From Uloborus plumipes (taxonomy: Eukaryota > Arthropoda > Arachnida > Araneae > Uloboridae): DNA of 64,000 nt. Below are positions 23,935 through 35,100 of the stretch, piece by piece. The stretch is from NCBI GenBank assembly GCA_038373865.1, contig JAXGGA010005845.1, positions 1 through 64,000 of the forward strand, read 5' to 3'. Position numbers and translations under genes: made by a program. The notes under the pieces are model-generated. The model saw only the letters and a list, made by a program, of their open reading frames with translations. It was not told the origin of the DNA and did no database searches. Position 1 is the first letter of the stretch. Every line of letters starts with the position of its first letter.

Positions 23935-25488
23935 GATATCAATGATCCTAGGGCTGCCACTCTGCACAATGCTATAGCTACTATGATAACTTGTGACAAT
24001 CAGCCATATTCCTTTGTTGAAGATGAAGGGTTTTGTAACATGATGGAAAAAGCTCAACCAAGGTACAATGTTCCATGCAGACATTATTTTAAGGAAACTG
24101 TTATACCAAAACTCTATGACAAATGCAAAACAAAAGTTTCCAGCCTTTTGAACAAAGCTGAAACTGTTTCTGTGACAAGTGATTTGTGGACAAGCACAAT
24201 AAACCATTACAGTTTCATTAGTTTTTCGGGACATTTTATTCATGATGATTTCTCGTATCACCATGCAGTTCTGTGCGTAAGAAGTTTTCAGGCAAGTCAT
24301 ACTGCTGAATCTATCAATGATATACTAAAAGTTATGATCGATGAATGGAACTTGAATGACAAAATACACCTTGTTGTTCGTGATGGTGGACGTAATATTA
24401 CCAAGGCTCTACAACTTAGTGGTTTGGAAAGTATAACCTGTTTTCTTCATACGCTGCATCTTGTTGTGTCAAATGCATTAACAAGTCAAAAGTCTGTAAG
24501 TGACACTGTAGCTACTAGCAGAAAAATTGTGGGCCACTTCAACCACTCTGCAAAAGCATGTTTTAGATTGACAGAAATACAGGAGAAGAAGCTGAATGGT
24601 AAAAAGAAAAAATTACTGCAAGATGTCGCAACTAGATGGAACAGCACTTTTTATATGCTTGACCGTTTACTGGAACAGAAAAATGCAGTGTCTCTGTATG
24701 CTGCTGAATTTGGAGGCATAAATAATTTAAATCCTAGTCAATGGATGCTCCTTGAAAAAACACTAAGCTTACTCAAGCCCTTTGAAGCCGTGACAAAAGA
24801 AATAAGTGGTACTCTATCCTTAGTTTCAGAAGTCATACCTATGGTTGCAACACTCAAACTATGTTTACTTAAAGAAAAAAAGGAAGATGAATTTTTGGGG
24901 GTAGAAACTATGAAGAAAGCCCTCTTACAAGAGCTAAACAGGAGATTCGAATCTATTTCAGATGCTGATAGTTATTACTTAGCAACAGCTTTGGACCCGC
25001 GATTTAAGCTTGCTTTTTTCGACACTAATGAAAGAAAAGAAAATGTGAAAAAAAACTTGATTTCAATGATGGGAAAGGAAAGCCCACACACCATTTCTGA
25101 TCCTGGAACAAGCAGATTGGAAAATGCCAAAACACCAGAAGAACCAGGTTCTTCTTTATGGGATTGCTTTGAGGAAATCACAAGCAATGAATCACAAGTA
25201 ATAGAACTTTCGTTGCCTAAAGAAAAAGAACTAGAACTGTACATGAACAAGCCACTCTTAAATAGGAAAAATTGCCCACTGAATTGGTGGAAGGAAAATA
25301 AGACAATTTTTCCAGAATTATCAGAATTGGCCAAACGCTACTTATGTGCTCCAGGTAGCAGTGTATACAGTGAAAGATTATTTTCCGAAGCTGGTAATGT
25401 GTACGAGAAGAAAAGAAGCAGGATTCTGCCTAAAAATTCTGAGACATTGGTTTTTTTACATCATAATTCTAAGTTGTGTGACAAATGA
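23935..25488 (+). CDS. hAT transposase, catalytic and dimerisation part
   Basis: The open frame can be read from 23935 (DINDPRAATLHNAI), with the first ATG at 23983, to the stop at 25488. Counted from the ATG it has 501 residues. hAT landmarks: TSDLWTS (65-71, first catalytic Asp), VVRDGGRN (131-138, second), CFLHTLHLVV (153-162), RWNST (218-222), YLATALDPRFK, and the C-terminal dimerisation segment with NWWKEN and SVYSERLFSEAGNV. It cuts element ends and leaves 8-bp duplications. In the same frame upstream, KKQK is followed by one TAG (23932), a probable point mutation in an otherwise continuous family linker. With the BED part the protein would be about 620 residues, normal for ZBED-like transposases. 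Only the stop and the foldback visibly break the gene. Confidence 0.92.
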   Translation, partial: DINDPRAATLHNAIATMITCDNQPYSFVEDEGFCNMMEKAQPRYNVPCRHYFKETVIPKLYDKCKTKVSSLLNKAETVSVTSDLWTSTINHYSFISFSGHFIHDDFSYHHAVLCVRSFQASHTAESINDILKVMIDEWNLNDKIHLVVRDGGRNITKALQLSGLESITCFLHTLHLVVSNALTSQKSVSDTVATSRKIVGHFNHSAKACFRLTEIQEKKLNGKKKKLLQDVATRWNSTFYMLDRLLEQKNAVSLYAAEFGGINNLNPSQWMLLEKTLSLLKPFEAVTKEISGTLSLVSEVIPMVATLKLCLLKEKKEDEFLGVETMKKALLQELNRRFESISDADSYYLATALDPRFKLAFFDTNERKENVKKNLISMMGKESPHTISDPGTSRLENAKTPEEPGSSLWDCFEEITSNESQVIELSLPKEKELELYMNKPLLNRKNCPLNWWKENKTIFPELSELAKRYLCAPGSSVYSERLFSEAGNVYEKKRSRILPKNSETLVFLHHNSKLCDK

Positions 25489-26316
25489 GCAGGTATTATT
25501 CTATTAATTCAAGTATAAATGACGAATCTTTTTTAAAGTTAATCAACTAATCAGAATTTATTCTTTTTTAATTATAAATACTTAAAATGCGGATCTTGGG
25601 TGGATGTGTGCTACTAATGGTCTGGACCCCTTCCTCATATTTTGATTTATACAAAAATAAATAAATAAGATGTAGCTTTAAGTTATGTTAACAATTACTT
25701 ACTTGTTTTACTATATCCTGATTTTGTTGCTTAGAACCTTGATCAATGAAATACATAATAAGTTAAAAAAGTTGATACATTAATGCATCTCTTTAAAAAA
25801 CTGAAATTGTGTACCTATAAATTTCAAAAAATATTAAATTTTAAAAGAAAGTAATTCAGGATGAATAATAGTTGCACATCTGCCCTTGTACACATAAAAA
25901 CCATTACCATTATTCAAAGTTTCAGAGCTAGAAATCATTGAAAAATACTTAACTTAATGCAGTATATTTATATAGCTTTTATTTTAAAACTAAAGCTTTT
26001 TTGAACAAATTATAACGAAATGTAATATTTAAAAGAACATACTGTTAATAAATATTTTATCAATTATTGAATGCATTCTGGCTTCAAATGTTCAATACGC
26101 ACATATTTTTAATTGAATATATATTTCTATTATGTTTTATCATGAGGAACAATTTTGAGTTAAAAAGACTATCTTATATGACAATAATTGTAACAGAAAA
26201 TTTTTTGCATAAATTTCAAGCCGAAGCATCCGAATCACAACTCATGCTTCGGCCAGACCGAAGCTTCGGCAAAATGGCCGAAACTTCGGCACGGCCGAAG
26301 CTTCGTTCCATCTCTA

Positions 26317-27636
26317 GTTTTTTTTTTATTATTTTAGTTGATATTTTAATCATAATTCATAATTTCTCTCTTTTTATATGTAGTCTCCCACAACATAAAC
26401 ATATAAGAAATTGTAGCGGAAAAAAGGCACATGACAAAATTCGACTTTATTAATGTAGAAATTCAGATGTTAAATTTCTTTTTAAAGCAGCAGTTAACTC
26501 TTTGCCATTAACTACCTGTTGATTATTTTGCTATGTTAACAATGCAGGAATAAAATTTTTAGAATCAATGCAGTAAATCTCAAAAAAATAGTACAGGTAC
26601 AACTCATGAATGCAGTGAATTAATAGATCAATGGGTTGCTGTAAAGGAACGCATTGCATTTTCTGAAAATTATTATTTTTTATTATTTTAATGCACGACA
26701 GCTCTGATTTGACTTTCCAAACTTTTGATACTTAAATAAACACTTTTACATTGTTTTTTCATTTATTTCTTAATATGTTTTGAACTGAAGATGAAAATAA
26801 ATGTGTAAATAAAGTAAAGTCATTAAGAAAAAAAAATGCTTAGCTTTCGGACTAAGCTTTTAAATCTTTATGGAAAATTACAAAAATCCTTTTACACCTC
26901 AGCACTCATAGTAAGTTTATATATGTAACTCTTAAATTTCTATTGGTTTACATCATGAAATAACTAACTATTGAGTCTAGACTCAAATTAAATTAAAAAT
27001 AAAAATAATAATAACAAAAGTTAAAACATGGTATAAAATTGATTGAGCAAGAGCCATTCTTACCTCTTATCTGGAAGAGCTCCACAAAAAAGACAACAAC
27101 AATGTGTGTGGATTTTAAAGTATACTCAGACACCCTTTTGTTGCCCATTTTGATTGAATCAATTATGGACTGATAAACCAAATCTTCTTTAAAATATCGG
27201 GCAAAGGAATGCTATAAAACCAGCCACGGTTCTTCAAAGCAAATTAAAACAAAATGGCTTCACAAAATATATCACGACACAACAGACACGAATAAAATTA
27301 TACGTTCTAACGCGATGTGTTTTGGAAAGCAATAATTCGAAGAGTACAAGGTCCGCGTCTCTCACAGTCAGCTCTAATACGCATATATTAATTCAGAACG
27401 GCTTTGCGTGTTACAAGTTTTACCGTCTCGTACTTTGACCAACGAATCATAAGTAATGCAGAAACCATACTCCGCAACCATAAAGACGGGAAAATTCTGT
27501 TTTTGTTTCTCCAACTCGGTGATTCACGGAATATTTCAGTTTCTTAAAGGAAAAGTTACGTTTTGAAGCGAAAACGGAAATTTTCTGTTAAAATCAGTAA
27601 AAAACTTACTGAAAATTCAGGTTTTTTTAAACAGTG
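26317..27636. other. Right part of the CACTGTT element, no genes seen
   Basis: AT-rich sequence with scattered short frames and no domain. The last 400 bp are richer in G+C (27230-27500) and may be original sequence of the CACTGTT element. It ends in the terminal repeat at 27622-27636. Confidence 0.5.
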
Positions 27637-27757
27637 TAGTAAGCATTGCATGCTAGAGGAGATAGCTAAGTATTGCATGCTAGGGGAGAAAGCTTACACA
27701 GTAAGTAGCATAGCAAGCTGTATACAAGCATCTTTTGCTTAAAGCATGTGGTGGTAG
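27637..27757. repeat. Satellite unit, third block
   Basis: Resumes the unit cut at 2950: GTAAGCATTGCATGCTAG, then a local partial repeat of GCATGCTAG-GGAGA, CATAGCAAGC and CTTTTGCTTAAAGCATG, ending GGTGGTAG, where a hAT element is inserted. Confidence 0.85.
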
Positions 27758-28255
27758 CAGGTTTTAAGCTGAGTTTCAATTTTTTTTAGCAAAAAAGCTA
27801 AAATTGGCTAAAGATTAATAAGTAACGAATCTGTTTACTGTCTTTATAACCTAGTCTATGTATTTTCTCTCCTGTTGAAAGCTAAATTTAAAATTCACCC
27901 TTGACATCTTGAAAAATATAAATTAATTCACAGTAAGTAACCTATTTTTTAAAATTTAAAATGAAAATTTTTTGTATTGTAATTCACATTAAAATAACGC
28001 AAGTTTTTTTAAATAGTTAATAGCGCATTTATTGGAGGGATTTTGCGCAAATTATGACAGTATATTGTAGAATTTAATAGTATTTTATTCACGTTGAATA
28101 AAATTTGTTATAAGATTAAGTTAGAAATCACCATGCTTGCTTTCTCTCTCAGATCGTGCATTGTTTTTTGTTCTTATTATATTGGAGGAGAAAAGCTGAA
28201 ATGGGCTCGCTTCATTTTCGCATTTTGCGAAAGTGCGACCGTAGCGGAAACCCTG
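27758..28255. mobile_element. Small hAT-like element, TSD GGTGGTAG
   Basis: The left end is CAGGTTTTAAGCTG; the right end is the complement of CAGGGTTTCCGCTAC. The octamer GGTGGTAG flanks it on both sides (27750-27757 and 28256-28263). The TIRs are short and imperfect and the element is 498 bp with no coding domain. The target is the same satellite position, shifted by one base, as used by the element at 1444. Confidence 0.8.
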
Positions 28256-28318
28256 GGTGGTAGGGACCTCAATAAGCTATTATATGCTTTTTTATGCTAA
28301 CTAGCTTAGGTAAAAGCA
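28256..28318. repeat. Satellite unit, last block
   Basis: GGTGGTAGGGACCTCAATAA and a TTTTTTATGCTAACTAGC segment match the end of one unit and the start of the next. The array ends here. Confidence 0.75.
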
Positions 28319-28334
28319 ATATCAAAAAAAAAAA

Positions 28335-28460
28335 AAACTACGCATGCGCAGAATGTGAGCTTTTTCATGCGGTATATTTGGATAAGCAGTTGCAAATGGC
28401 AACACTCCGAACGCCATCTTGAGTTGTTTTACCGGGCATGTGAGCGAAGCATGGAAAGTG
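28335..28460 (+). promoter_or_regulatory. Promoter-like block with NRF-1-like and YY1-like sites
   Basis: ACGCATGCGCAG (near 28342) resembles the NRF-1 site, and GAACGCCATCTTGAG (near 28408) contains the YY1 core CGCCATCTT. Both are typical of TATA-less promoters. The block has several CG dinucleotides within AT-rich DNA and is not part of any element defined here. An ATG in AGCATGG context follows at 28451, but its frame has only 31 codons. No gene can be assigned. Confidence 0.3.
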
Positions 28461-28868
28461 CATTAAAGATAAGTATCATTGAGAATGATTTCTTTTTTCT
28501 TGAAGTTTATGTGAATATTACATCTGCATTCCATGTTATAAAATGATGTTTACTTAATCATCCCTAATATTCAATGTAAAGCGTTGCAATTCATTTACGT
28601 TATAGTAATTGTTATGCAGCATAAATTCATCTGTACGATACGATTCCAAACGTTTTGGTTTGCAAATGATAGCTTTGAAATATTTTTTGAAGCACTTAAT
28701 GCCTTTAAAACTTCGCTGATTCCATTTATTATCGTATTTACTGTTCTTGAATCAGTAAAATTTGTTTGCTAACTGTAGGGTCATTACTTATTAACTCTTA
28801 TATGCTTAACGTCTGTTGATTTTCAATCTCATCACTTTCAGTCTTCGACTTCTATTTTTTCCTCTCGA
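28461..28868. other. AT-rich stretch without recognised features
   Basis: Short frames only; no repeat ends or domains seen. Confidence 0.5.
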
Positions 28869-28876
28869 GTTTAGTT

Positions 28877-29437
28877 CAAGGCCGTATATAAGGAGTGGGC
28901 TCAGGGGGCCCGGGCCCCTCCCAAAATCAACATTTTTTTGTTTTGTAATAAAACATCATTCAGTTGGCATAAATAAAGAAGAAAGAAAAAGAAAAAAATA
29001 ATAAATTATTAAAAATAGCAACCCATTATGCTCTCTCATTATCAAACATGACCAAAAGTGAAACTGCAGTGTCGAGAAAAGTTTCCGAAGGGATTCCTTG
29101 ATTACTCCCTATTCCTTTTACGTCACCACAGAACACAGGTAGCTTAAAATTGCGTTCTAAAAGCTTTAAGTTCAAAAAATTTCCAAAGGAAGCCCCAAGC
29201 CCCTAACATCCCCAAAATTAGTCTAAATTAGTTTCAATTTTGAAAAAGAAGTTCCATCCCCTTTTCCCTTTCTTTATCACCTCTGAAAAATTGATCCATC
29301 TCAAAAAAATTGGCAAAACCTGGCATTTCAGCAATCTAATAAATTTAGATTGCGAAAAGAAAAATAAAGTGGGGTGGAAGCTAAGTCTGGTCAAATTTTG
29401 GAGACACCTCCAAAATTTTAACATACATACACCACTG
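28877..29437. mobile_element. Small hAT-like element, TSD GTTTAGTT
   Basis: The left end is CAAGGCCGTATATAAGG, the right end the complement of CAGTGGTGTATGTATG. GTTTAGTT is duplicated exactly (28869-28876 and 29438-29445). It contains the GGGCCCGGGCCCC block at about 28905 and no coding domain. Confidence 0.8.
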
Positions 29438-29445
29438 GTTTAGTT

Positions 29446-29699
29446 TCAAATTCATTTAGTTTTTATTTTTTCGTAATATTAGTATATTTTTCAGTTGTGA
29501 ATTTAGTAAATTTTTCAAAAAAATAGAAGCATTATATTTTAATCAGACCTGTTGCGTGTGATACATTACTCGATTTCGATATATTTTCCAGTCACCCCTT
29601 ACACGAAATCAATAGAGCTGATTTCTTTTATTTACCTCTGTTAATGTTACCATTTCATAGCTTCGTTGAACTTGTAAACATGTATCAGGAAAATGCAAG
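29446..29699. other. AT-rich stretch without recognised features
   Basis: No gene or repeat end seen between the small hAT element and the pogo-like element. Confidence 0.5.
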
Positions 29700-29701
29700 T
29701 A

Positions 29702-31554
29702 GGGGAAGACCGCCTATATTGGACCCCCTAAGAACAGGAGGCCTGTGTCGCTCAATGTGAAGCAAAACAGAAATGCCAAATAGGGCATTGTAAGCTAAAT
29801 TTAATCAGGAACGGCCCTAGGAGCTTATATTTTCTGAAAATATGAAAATTATTTTTTAAAAAATTATCTTATAAAAATTTGCAAAAGTCCAATTTAGGAA
29901 TATATGCGCCTAAATTGAACCATGCGCTTCCTAAATTGGACCGTACCAAGAAATCATATAATAATTTATATTTGAACTATACAGCTATTTTCCAGGATTT
30001 GAAATAGAATTTCATTTGCTTCGGCCTCACTTAGGCAGTGTGGAAAAACTCGCCGATGGCATTTAATGCACTCAATCATGTTAAGTCGTAGCTAGCTAGG
30101 TGTACAACTTACTCTGAACATGTAACCTGTTCACTTTGAGTAGTTTTATCTGGACTATACTTACCTCCAATTCTACTGCAGCCAAATCAATGTCGTTCAA
30201 CACATGTCAATAAACAGGCCAAACTCCGTTTCTTTGGAATCAACTCACAGCATTTGCAATGGCCTTGATTGCGGTTTGCCCGTAAGAGTTACCCAACAGT
30301 TCTCCTATGCGATTTTAGATAATGGATCTTATTGGATGTTCTCGCCTCCACGTATCACATGCTCGATTAAAATATGTTGACAGAGACTGAATAAAGACCA
30401 CATCTACGTGCATGATGTGCTTAAACAGAAAGCATTATTATATCGTTCTCGTTGTCAAGTTTATTGCATCAATGTTCTTTATGTAAGTGCTGTGACAATC
30501 CATTAATAGAAAGACTTTCTTTTTACATTGCTTGGCTTAACAGTTTTGATGAAATGTTGTATCAACTGTGTGAATTATCGTTTGTGATCCATTCATTTTT
30601 TGAACAAGAATATTTCTCACCAAGTGATGCTTTTACGGGAAATTCATACATGGAACGTAATCTTTTGAAAATGAGCATGGGAAGCTCGAAACTCTGTTCA
30701 CCACTCATTACTGCTCCAACATGGTGTTTGCCTCTATACGTCAATATATTTTGGGGCTTTTGAACAGTGAAAAGACCAGCTTCATCTACATTGAACAATT
30801 TAGTAGCATATAAATTGTTTCCTTTTAAAATCTTTTCGAAAATATCGAAGAATTTCATATTTTTCTCTCAGTAAACCAGCAAGAATTTTATTTCAGTTAA
30901 TAACTATATTTTACAACTTGAAACTTCAGCTTAATAGATGAAGAGAAAAAAAAACATACATTTTAAGAAATTGCAGCTTCTGCTTGATAAAAATGTGCTT
31001 GATAAAAAACTTTAAATGAATATCGTGAATAGGTTGTTAAATATGCTTAAAATAATTTTAACTACGCTATTAAATAAGATGAGTCACTTATTTTATGTTA
31101 CGCTTAATAAAAAGACTTGTTTAAAATCATATTCTTAAATTGGACCACCGGTCCAATATAGGAAAATTTTTTCGGTCCAATAAAGGAAAATACGCCATTT
31201 TTTATTCTTCAGTTCATTGCTCTGTTAAAAATTATCACAATTGCGCATGTAAATACATCGATGTAATCCTTATTAAACGCAGATTATAATACTGTAACAG
31301 CATTTTACCTCAACTCACAAGTTTTTGAGTTATCCTTCTAGAAACAAGTCCGCAAAATAAGATTTCGCCCGTTTTCAACACAAATCTAGTCGTAACTCAC
31401 GCTAAACAGTTCGAAGCGTGGTGAAACTTCATACACATTGGTTTTATTCCTAAAACTTTATATTTCTACTATTAAAGTGTAGCACAGATCTCTGTACTAG
31501 ATTTTAAGCCCGAGGTCCAATTTAAGCAGTGGTCCAATATAGGCGGTCTTCCCC
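29702..31554 (-). mobile_element. Pogo-like element with degraded transposase
   Basis: The ends are GGGGAAGACCGCCTATATTG and its complement, flanked by TA (29700-29701 and 31555-31556). The core GGTCCAATATAGG, or close variants, recurs inside near both ends (about 29890, 29930, 31140, 31150, 31170, 31514 and 31530). The transposase remnant is on the minus strand around 30430-30870. Confidence 0.88.
30430..30870 (-). pseudogene. Pogo/Tigger-type DDE transposase fragment
   Basis: On the minus strand the frame 30858-30562 reads KFFDIFEKIL, then LFNVDEAGLFTVQKP, where the Asp of NVDE is the first catalytic residue, then KHHVGAVMSGEQS and CSKNEWITND. After a frame change, LQHFIKTVKPS and FLLMDCHSTYIKNI follow, matching the LLLDNH box that supplies the second catalytic Asp. 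This order (NVDE-G, G---SGE, W-T, HFI--VKP, LLxDxH) is that of the DDE_1 domain of pogo/Tigger/jerky proteins. An expected segment between LIFKR and the W-T box is shortened. The HTH and C-terminal parts were not found. It is a dead fragment. Confidence 0.78.
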
Positions 31555-31556
31555 TA

Positions 31557-32181
31557 TATTTTTATTGTTTGCATGTGTCTTATTACATTGAATAATTTAT
31601 TAAACAGAATAAAAATGAACAAATGCTGCCACTCGTTTTCATAATTGCCAGTAGAAATAATAAATCCACAATGTCATGCACTAAAACATTAATAAACAAT
31701 TTAACAAAGGTAGAAATTTGGAAAAATCATACACTGGTCCATACACACAGTTAATTATTCATTACATATTAGTTTGAATTACGAAAGATTAAAGAAAAAA
31801 TGTAAAAATCAAATGTAGTCGGCTTGTTTCAATAGACGTGCCAGAGAAGCTGGAAAAAAGAAAACAATAGGCACTTTTCTGTTCACCAGTATTATGGTAA
31901 AAGAAATAAGCTTAATCTCTCTTGTTGTTTTTAAGACGACTATGATAATTAAAATAATATGTAATGTTATAAAGTCTAATTATAAAGTCTGGAAATTCCT
32001 TAACCTATCTTTTCTTGCAAAGAAAACCTAAACCTTGTAAATAAAGGTGCAAACATTCTCCTTTCTCTTGCATTCTGCATGTCTATATAGCTCACTTGGT
32101 TATAGGGTTAAGTTTTTAATCTAGCAGTCCAGTGTTCAAGTATTTGCGCATTTGGTGTATGTTTAAAGCAAGCATTTTGCG
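31557..32181. other. AT-rich stretch without recognised features
   Basis: No gene, no repeat end and no long inverted repeat seen. Confidence 0.5.
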
Positions 32182-32189
32182 TGTAACAC

Positions 32190-35100
32190 TAGGGTGGTCA
32201 CAAGTAACATGGGAAAATTTTTTTTCAACTAATCTTTTGCGGCATCCCCCTAAAATGTGCCAATGGGCTAGAAAATGAGATTTGCAAAATTTTAGCTTAA
32301 TCGGATAATATTAACACGTGCCGCAAAGAGTAAAGTTAAGTAGAAAAGGAATTTTTTAGCCAAAAGTTACAGTTTTTACACTGTAAAACCAAAACTACTG
32401 ATCCTAGAAGCTTTATTTTGGTCTCATTTTGAAGGAAATTTTATTTTCTTTAAGTTTAATCTTATTTAAAGTTTCGGAAAAAAAATGATTAAATATTTTT
32501 CAGAATTTTCACAAGTCAGGCTGCAACGCAAAGCCTCGAAATTGCAAGTAAACTGGGGAATTTTTTTTTCAACTAATATTTTGAGGAATCCCCCTAAAAT
32601 GTGTCAATAGACTAGAAAATGAGATTTGAAAACTTTGAGCTTAATCGGATATTATTAACACGTGCCTCAAAGTGGGTTAAGTTACGAAAAACAGCGATTT
32701 TTAGCCAAAAATCGTAGTTTTTCCTCTGTAAAGCTAAAACTATTCATCTTAGAAGCTTTATTTTGATCTCATTTTGTAGGATATTTTATTTTCTTTAAGT
32801 TTAATTTCATTTAAAGTCTCAAAAAAAAATGATTGAATATTTTTTAGAATTTTTCAAGTCTGGCTGCAACGTAAATCCTTGAAATTGCTCAGAAAAAATA
32901 AATCATTAAAATGTAAATTAATAAGTTCTTTTAGTAAATTTGATAAAATCTACGGATATAACGTTCAATTTTTAGAGAAAAAACAGCAATTTTACTACGA
33001 ATATATAATAAATTTATGTCTTTGAAACTCATAGATAAAATAAATAACTGCGAGTAAAGCTTGTGAAATGAGCAGTACAAGCCATAAATGAAGGACTTGG
33101 AGGATGAAGGGGCTAAGTTACATTTTAAAAAATGAACACTCTCTACAATGGTAAGCAATAGATACAGGTGAGCAAATAAAACTTGGTAAATCAAACAGTA
33201 GATATCAATAGACGAATTTCATACGCACACTAATAACAAAACCAGAAAACAAAAAAGCTGCAATAACTACAACAATAAAACTTTAAACCTTAATTACTCG
33301 CAATTTATGTTTTGTCACTTAATCCTTTCATCTCTTAACCCCTTCAAATACAAAACGCTGCTTTCCTCCTTAGCGGTCAGAGCTGAATATTAGCTTAAAA
33401 ATCTCTGCCTTGTTAGGGCTTTCGAACCCCCGGGGAAGGGAGAAAACTATGATTCCCCATTATCGAAAGGTGCAATCGCCATGTCTATTGTGGGAGGGCC
33501 GAGAAATCATTAAGACACTCCACAACACTTTATAAATATAGTATTCATAGTTGTTCGCTTTGCAAGTTTTCAAGCAACTAGTTTGGGACACAACCCTTGA
33601 GATTTAATGGAGAATGGCTCCACCTTCGGTTTCCAGAGATCAATAAGCTTGAATTTAAGACTGAAAGACAATTTTTAAAGCCGCATGTCTCATCAATTTA
33701 CAGGTTCTAAGATACCTTCTTATCTTACCTTCTATCCTTAAAACTTGCGTCAAATTAAACTGATGTTCAGAAAAGCTTAGAGTAACAAAAGGGAGTTCTC
33801 ATTTTTTGGGAAAAAGCTAAGATGCCAACCAAACAATCTAAAACCTACGTTACAAACCTAGAAAAACTGTATGATGAGAGGAGAAAGCTGCGAAGAATGC
33901 TGAGAGATCCAAAAATGCCATTCAAAACCAAAGAGTTAAGGATTTTCCTTTGATAACCACTTTGATGTTTCTCATCGGGATTCGTAGAACGGATAGTAGC
34001 AGCTACAGAAGAGACATTTAAATCATGACCGTCAAATTTAATTTAAGTAGAAACGTCATACCCTTTTGTAAAAAACAATTTCGCCAACAAAGATTTAATC
34101 TTATCAAAAATCGATTTAGGAATTTAGACTTAGGAGGAGCTGTTGTGTATTGGGACAAGAAATCTCATCCAGTTTTATTTAACAAAGACAATTTAGAGGC
34201 TAGCAATTTTGATAACTAGTGGTGTTGAAGAGCAGATGATAGATGTTTCAATCCTTAAAAACAGCATGGGCGTGTACAAGTAAGTGCTGTATAATCAGTA
34301 GTTGAGCATTGGGGCTCAGTTGAAAAAAAAATATGGAATGTATTTTGATACCACTGCTGAAACTAATGGTAGCTTTCAGGAAACCTGCGTTGTTATAGAA
34401 ATATTTTCCGTATTCATCATGTTTCCACCGCATCTTAGAAGTTGTTTTAAAAGCAGTTTTTAGTTGCAAAATGGAAATACATCTGCTGATCCTCAATCAA
34501 ATATTTTTCAAAAATTTCCAGCTGAATGATCTGTGTTAGATAAAAAGCAATTCAAAGCAGGTACAGAAGATGAGAATATTAGAAATGAGCAATTTAGGCG
34601 AAAATTGAAACTTTCTTGTTGTGAAATTAAAAAGCTGCAGCCTAGGGACGATTACAATACATACCCCTATAAATCGTGTAAAAACCAATTTTACACTAAA
34701 GCTAAAAAGACAGTAAATAGTTTAATGGTGTTCCATGACACAGCTGAAAGAGGTGTAAAATTAATTCCAGGCTTCAGTTCCTCTTTGACGAAAGACAGAG
34801 CAACGGTAGCTTTTATTACAAGTTAATGGTGTATGCTAAATGCAAGCACAGTTTCCTCATTTATCAAAAGGTATCCCATCCAAGCCATCAGCAACCTAAT
34901 TTGTATGTAAAGAGTAGTAAAATAATGTTATATAATTTAACAGTATAAGTATAAAGGTGCATTAAAGCTTTTATTGTCATTTTAACTCTCTGCTTTCCGT
35001 CTTAACAACTTAATTCCTCTTTTAACACAGGAATTTGTTTCATTCATTTCTAAAGTACCGCGAAAATACCCGTTTTTTAATTGACAAAGTAAATCCAACA

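Larger units (their letters stand above)
17909..26316 (+). mobile_element. hAT element encoding a BED-finger transposase, 8.4 kb with nested foldbacks
   Basis: The ends are TAGAGATGGAACAAAGC and the complement of TAGAGATGGAACGAAGC. Subterminal copies of CCGAAGCTTCGG flank both ends and probably bind transposase. The flanks are G plus T-runs (GGTTTTTT and GTTTTTTT), compatible with an 8-bp duplication but blurred by the homopolymer. It encodes a BED zinc finger (21279 onward) and the hAT domain (to 25488). Two foldbacks (18459-20628 and 21590-23925) account for about 4.5 kb of its length. Confidence 0.9.
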
